The notes under the pieces were generated by a model. That model was not told where the DNA came from and did not search any database. It was given only the letters and a program-made list of their open reading frames with translations. From Caloramator mitchellensis (GTDB taxonomy: Bacteria; Bacillota; Clostridia; Clostridiales; Caloramatoraceae): a stretch of 34,842 bases of DNA. This document shows positions 31,691-34,842 of the stretch, in pieces. Numbering within the stretch: the stretch's first letter is position 1; each line of letters begins with the position of its first letter. Location of the stretch: NCBI RefSeq assembly GCF_001440545.1, contig NZ_LKHP01000018.1:1-34842 (forward strand). Direction: 5' to 3'. Made by a program: the position numbers and the translations under genes.

Positions 31691-32929
31691 ATGAAGAGGA
31701 TTTTTGTTGCTATGGTTTTATTTTTTTTATTCTCACAAACAACATTTGCTCAAAACAAATTAAATATTTCTGCTGAAGGAGCAATCTTAGTTGATTTGAA
31801 TTCAGATACAATATTATATGAAAAGAATAAAAATTTGAAATTGCCTATGGCTAGCACAACAAAAATAATGACTGCATTATTAGCTCTTGAAAAATGCAAG
31901 CTTGAGGATAAGGTTATTATTGGTAGTAAACCGCCTTTTGCCGACGGAAGTAAAATATACCTCTTAGAAGGCGAAGAATTGACAATAGAGCAGCTATTAA
32001 ACGCATTATTGATTGAATCAGCCAATGATGCCGGTCAAGCTATTGCAGAATATATATCGGGAAGTGAAGAAGAATTTGCAAAACTTATGACAAAAAGAGC
32101 TGAGGAACTAGGATGCAGAAATACAAATTTTGTAAATGCTACTGGATTATACGACCTTAATCACTATACCAGTGCTTATGATTTATACCTTATAACTAAA
32201 AAGGCATTTGAATTTCCAGCCTTCAGAGATATAATCGCTAAGAAAAAATATATAATACCTCCAACTAACAAGCAACCTGAGACAAGGTATATTTACAATC
32301 ATAATAAGCTTTTAAATGGCAACAAGAGGTATCACTATGAATGGGCTGATGGCGTAAAGACTGGATATACAATTAAGGCAAAGCACTCATTTGTAGGCTC
32401 AGCAACTAAAAATGGAAGAACTCTAATTGCTGTAGTTTTGAAAAGCGATGCTACATATTATGCTGATGTTATCAACCTATTCAATTATGGTTATAATGAG
32501 TTTAAAGATTATTTGGTAATAGATAAAAATACGGCAGCAACTTATATAAGCATTAACGATAAAAGAATACCTCTATATCCACAAAATGATATTTATGTTA
32601 ACCTAAAAAATAATGAAAATTTGCACTCAATCTATAAAAAAATAAACATAAATAGTAACCTTCAAGAATTTGCAAAGGGAGACATCCTTGGAAACATTGA
32701 GTTGTATAAGGATGGAACTATAATTAAATCCGTCCCTTTGATTGCAGGAGAAGGTTACCAAAGTGCAATATATGATTTGAAGTATAAAGGTGACGGAAAA
32801 TATAGCAAAAAATTATCGAATAAGATTATGATACCAATTTACTTCTTACTAGGCTACTTAACATTTAAAAAAATACGCGCAGTTAGACGTAGGAGATTGA
32901 TGAAAAAAAATTTACTTAAAAATAAATAA
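31691..32929 (+). CDS. dacF: D-alanyl-D-alanine carboxypeptidase (DacF/PBP5 type)
   Basis: A 412-residue penicillin-binding protein that trims the terminal D-Ala of peptidoglycan stem peptides. The signal peptide is residues 1-20 (VAMVLFFLFSQTTFA, then QNKL). The active-site set is complete: Ser55-x-x-Lys58 in MASTTKIM, Ser110-Ala-Asn112 in ESANDAG, and Lys223-Thr-Gly in DGVKTGYT. A C-terminal PBP5-like domain is followed by a hydrophobic helix and basic tail (IPIYFLLGYLTFKKI, RRRRLMKK) that anchor it in the membrane. The ATG follows GGAAGGAG. It is the only protein gene on the plus strand. Confidence 0.94.
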   Translation: MKRIFVAMVLFFLFSQTTFAQNKLNISAEGAILVDLNSDTILYEKNKNLKLPMASTTKIMTALLALEKCKLEDKVIIGSKPPFADGSKIYLLEGEELTIEQLLNALLIESANDAGQAIAEYISGSEEEFAKLMTKRAEELGCRNTNFVNATGLYDLNHYTSAYDLYLITKKAFEFPAFRDIIAKKKYIIPPTNKQPETRYIYNHNKLLNGNKRYHYEWADGVKTGYTIKAKHSFVGSATKNGRTLIAVVLKSDATYYADVINLFNYGYNEFKDYLVIDKNTAATYISINDKRIPLYPQNDIYVNLKNNENLHSIYKKININSNLQEFAKGDILGNIELYKDGTIIKSVPLIAGEGYQSAIYDLKYKGDGKYSKKLSNKIMIPIYFLLGYLTFKKIRAVRRRRLMKKNLLKNK

Positions 32930-32955
32930 ATTTAAATTTATCAGTGTTATTATTG

Positions 32956-32991
32956 AAAAAAGGCCATCATATTTTTTTGATGGCCTTTTTT
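32956..32991. terminator. Bidirectional terminator between dacF and ridA
   Basis: A perfect 14-bp stem AAAAAAGGCCATCA / TGATGGCCTTTTTT with an 8-base loop. The A and T runs on both arms make it a standard intrinsic terminator in both directions, serving the two convergent genes. Confidence 0.92.
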
Positions 32992-33017
32992 CTTATTGAG
33001 TTTATCGTTTCATCAGA

Positions 33018-33401
33018 TTATTTAATAACTGCAATTGCTTCAATTTCAATAGGAGCATCCTTTGGAAGACGTGCAACCTGCACTGCTGATCTAGCAGGCA
33101 TATTATCAACAAAGTATTCTGCATAAACTTCGTTAACCTTAGCAAAGTCGTTTAAATCCTTTAAGAAGACTGTTGTTTTTACAATGTTGTGCATTGTTGA
33201 ACCTGCAGCTTCGATGATTGCTTTAATGTTTTCTAAACACTGAACTGCTGCGTTTTTAATATCATCAACTATTAGTTCGCCACTTTCAGGATTAATTGGA
33301 AGCTGACCTGATGTAAAAATCATATCTCCAACTAAAATGCCCTGTGAATATGGACCTATCGCTGCTGGTGCATTATTTGTAGATATTACCTTCTTATCCA
33401 T
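33018..33401 (-). CDS. ridA: RidA-family enamine/imine deaminase
   Basis: A 127-residue RidA (YjgF/YER057c) protein that hydrolyses reactive enamines made by PLP enzymes. The signature [20 protein letters not shown], the SGQLPI block, catalytic Arg in [13 protein letters not shown] and Glu in IEIEAIAVI are present. The start MDKKVIST is chosen because GGAGG lies five bases upstream. It starts 11 bases after leuS ends. It should be a cytoplasmic trimer. Confidence 0.95.
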   Translation of the reverse strand: MDKKVISTNNAPAAIGPYSQGILVGDMIFTSGQLPINPESGELIVDDIKNAAVQCLENIKAIIEAAGSTMHNIVKTTVFLKDLNDFAKVNEVYAEYFVDNMPARSAVQVARLPKDAPIEIEAIAVIK

Positions 33402-33412
33402 AGTAACCTCCA

Positions 33413-34842
33413 TCATTTAACAACAATATTTACTAATTTACCAGGAACAACTATTTCCTTAACAATAGTTTTTCCTTCAAGAGCTGGCTTAACCTTATTA
33501 TCATTTTTTGCAGCTGATAAAAGCATATCTTTATCTGCATTAACTGGAACTATAATCTTTCCTCTTAATTTTCCGTTAATCTGGACTACTACTTCTATTT
33601 CATCTAATTCTAACGCTTTTTCATCGTAATTAGGCCAATTTTCTTCATGAACGCTATTATTATGTCCCATTTTTTGCCACAATTCTTCTGTAATATGTGG
33701 AACAAACGGTGCTAAAACAAGAATCATCTTTTCAATTCCTTCTGCAATTATACCGTAATTTGGATTCTCAATATCCTTATATTGATACATTGCATTAACA
33801 AGTTCCATTACAGAGCTTATAGCTGTATTGAAATTAAATCTTTGTGATATGTCCTCTGTAACCTTTTTGACAGTCTGATGAATAGCTCTTCTAATATCCT
33901 TGTCTTCTTTTGTCAATTCACTTAAGTTGAATTCTTTTCTCCCTGAGCACTTAGGCGCTAATTCATCTACCAGCCTCCAAACTCTATTAAGGAATCTAAA
34001 ACAGCCTTCGACCCCTTGGTCACTCCATTCAAGATCTCTCTCTGGTGGTGCTGCAAAAAGTATGAACAGTCTTGCAGTATCTGCACCATAATCCCTTATT
34101 ATTTCCTCAGGGCTTACAATATTTCCCTTTGACTTTGACATCTTTGCTCCATCCTTTAAAACCATTCCCTGTGTTAAAAGGTTTGTGAATGGTTCGTCTA
34201 CAGGAGATATATTGAAATCATACAATGCCTTTGCAAAGAATCTCGAATATAAAAGATGAAGTATTGCGTGTTCAACACCGCCAACGTATTGGTCTACAGC
34301 CATCCAGTATTTTGCCTTTTCATAATTGAAGGCCTCTTTTTCATTTTTTGCATCAGTATACCTAAAATAATACCAAGATGAACAAACAAATGTATCCATT
34401 GTGTCTATTTCTCTCGTTGCCTTTCCACCACACTTTGGACAAGTAGTATGAATAAAGGTTTCAGAAGTAGCAATTGGAGACTCACCCTTGCCTGTAAACT
34501 GAACATCCTCAGGAAGCAGAACTGGTAGTTGTTCTTCTGGGACTGGAATTTCGCCACAATGTTCGCAGTAAACTATTGGAATAGGTGCTCCCCAGTATCT
34601 CTGTCTTGAAATTAACCAGTCTCTTAATCTAAAATTAATCTTTTTTTCTCCAAATTTATTTTCGGCAATATAATCAACTATTTTTTCATATGCATCTGTA
34701 TTTTTCATTCCATTAAAGTTACCTGAGTTAATCATATAGCCATCTTCAATATATGGCAATTTTACATGCTCTGAACTCAATTGAGATGTTATTACAATCT
34801 TTATTGGTAAATTATATTTTTTAGCGAATTCGTAATCTCTTT
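33413..34842 (-). CDS. leuS: Leucyl-tRNA synthetase, C-terminal part (5' end outside the window)
   Basis: The frame stays open to the right edge, coding 476 residues of LeuS, which attaches leucine to tRNA-Leu. Visible are the end of the CP1 editing domain ([20 protein letters not shown]), the catalytic [20 protein letters not shown], two zinc-like knuckles ([21 protein letters not shown]), [15 protein letters not shown], the KMSKS loop ([11 protein letters not shown]), the anticodon-binding helices and the small C-terminal domain. An apparent start near 34780 is an internal Leu codon (TTG), not the true start. No T-box can be assessed because the 5' end is missing. Confidence 0.97.
   Translation of the reverse strand, partial: RDYEFAKKYNLPIKIVITSQLSSEHVKLPYIEDGYMINSGNFNGMKNTDAYEKIVDYIAENKFGEKKINFRLRDWLISRQRYWGAPIPIVYCEHCGEIPVPEEQLPVLLPEDVQFTGKGESPIATSETFIHTTCPKCGGKATREIDTMDTFVCSSWYYFRYTDAKNEKEAFNYEKAKYWMAVDQYVGGVEHAILHLLYSRFFAKALYDFNISPVDEPFTNLLTQGMVLKDGAKMSKSKGNIVSPEEIIRDYGADTARLFILFAAPPERDLEWSDQGVEGCFRFLNRVWRLVDELAPKCSGRKEFNLSELTKEDKDIRRAIHQTVKKVTEDISQRFNFNTAISSVMELVNAMYQYKDIENPNYGIIAEGIEKMILVLAPFVPHITEELWQKMGHNNSVHEENWPNYDEKALELDEIEVVVQINGKLRGKIIVPVNADKDMLLSAAKNDNKVKPALEGKTIVKEIVVPGKLVNIVVK

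Noticed and set aside
1-34842. CRISPR arrays, insertion sequences, phage genes or rRNA
   Set aside because: No regularly spaced repeats, transposase motifs, phage structural genes or rRNA stretches were recognised in the window.

Overview
The window is AT-rich, densely packed DNA from a motile, selenocysteine-using Gram-positive bacterium, most likely a member of the Clostridia (Bacillota). The evidence is AGGAGG-type ribosome binding sites, frequent TTG/GTG starts, Bacillus/Clostridium-type chemotaxis (CheC, CheD, FliY), the FliW-CsrA pair, ComEA and a selDAB locus with tRNA-Sec. I cannot name the species from sequence alone. Almost every gene is on the minus strand; the exceptions are tRNA-Sec and a D,D-carboxypeptidase gene.

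Layout. (1) 1-3967: a sugar-nucleotide epimerase fragment, two TPR-containing glycosyltransferases and a small unknown gene, a plausible flagellin-glycosylation module downstream of a flagellin gene. (2) 4031-8392: three flagellin genes of different size (275, 418 and 368 aa) interleaved with a first csrA and a small unknown gene. This segment is rich in RNA structures: sigma-28 promoters, leader hairpins and terminators. (3) 8393-14805: a late flagellar operon transcribed flgM-flgN-flgK-flgL-fliW-csrA-fliD-fliT from a sigma-28 promoter. (4) 14833-24918: a long chemotaxis/switch operon transcribed fapA-cheW-cheD-cheB-cheR-cheA-cheC-cheY-cheW-fliM-fliY. (5) 24942-26213: a DedA-PAP2 membrane fusion protein. 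(6) 26287-30961: tRNA-Sec on the plus strand, convergent with selD-selA-selB; selD itself carries an in-frame UGA (Sec). (7) 31017-34842: comEA, a divergent dacF-like gene, a bidirectional terminator, ridA and the C-terminal two thirds or so of leuS running off the right edge.

How the genes work together. FlgM holds sigma-28 until the hook is complete. FliW and CsrA couple flagellin translation to free flagellin. FlgK/FlgL/FliD build the junction and cap, and FlgN/FliT are probable chaperones. The che operon sets switch bias through FliM/FliY.

The most striking signal is a second CsrA (54 aa, 5026-5190) between flagellin genes 1 and 2, with its own sigma-28 promoter. It keeps the RNA-binding Arg44 but ends before residue 55, the position (Asn55) that FliW needs in Bacillus subtilis CsrA; the operon-encoded CsrA keeps Asn55. 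All three flagellin leaders carry a small hairpin showing AGGGA or AGGA in the loop, with different stems, just upstream of the Shine-Dalgarno. The csrA1 and flagellin-2 transcripts also begin with a terminator-like hairpin whose 5' arm holds an AAGGATGATT CsrA-type motif. I infer a two-CsrA circuit, one FliW-sensitive and one probably FliW-blind, possibly acting at both translation and leader termination. Function remains inference.
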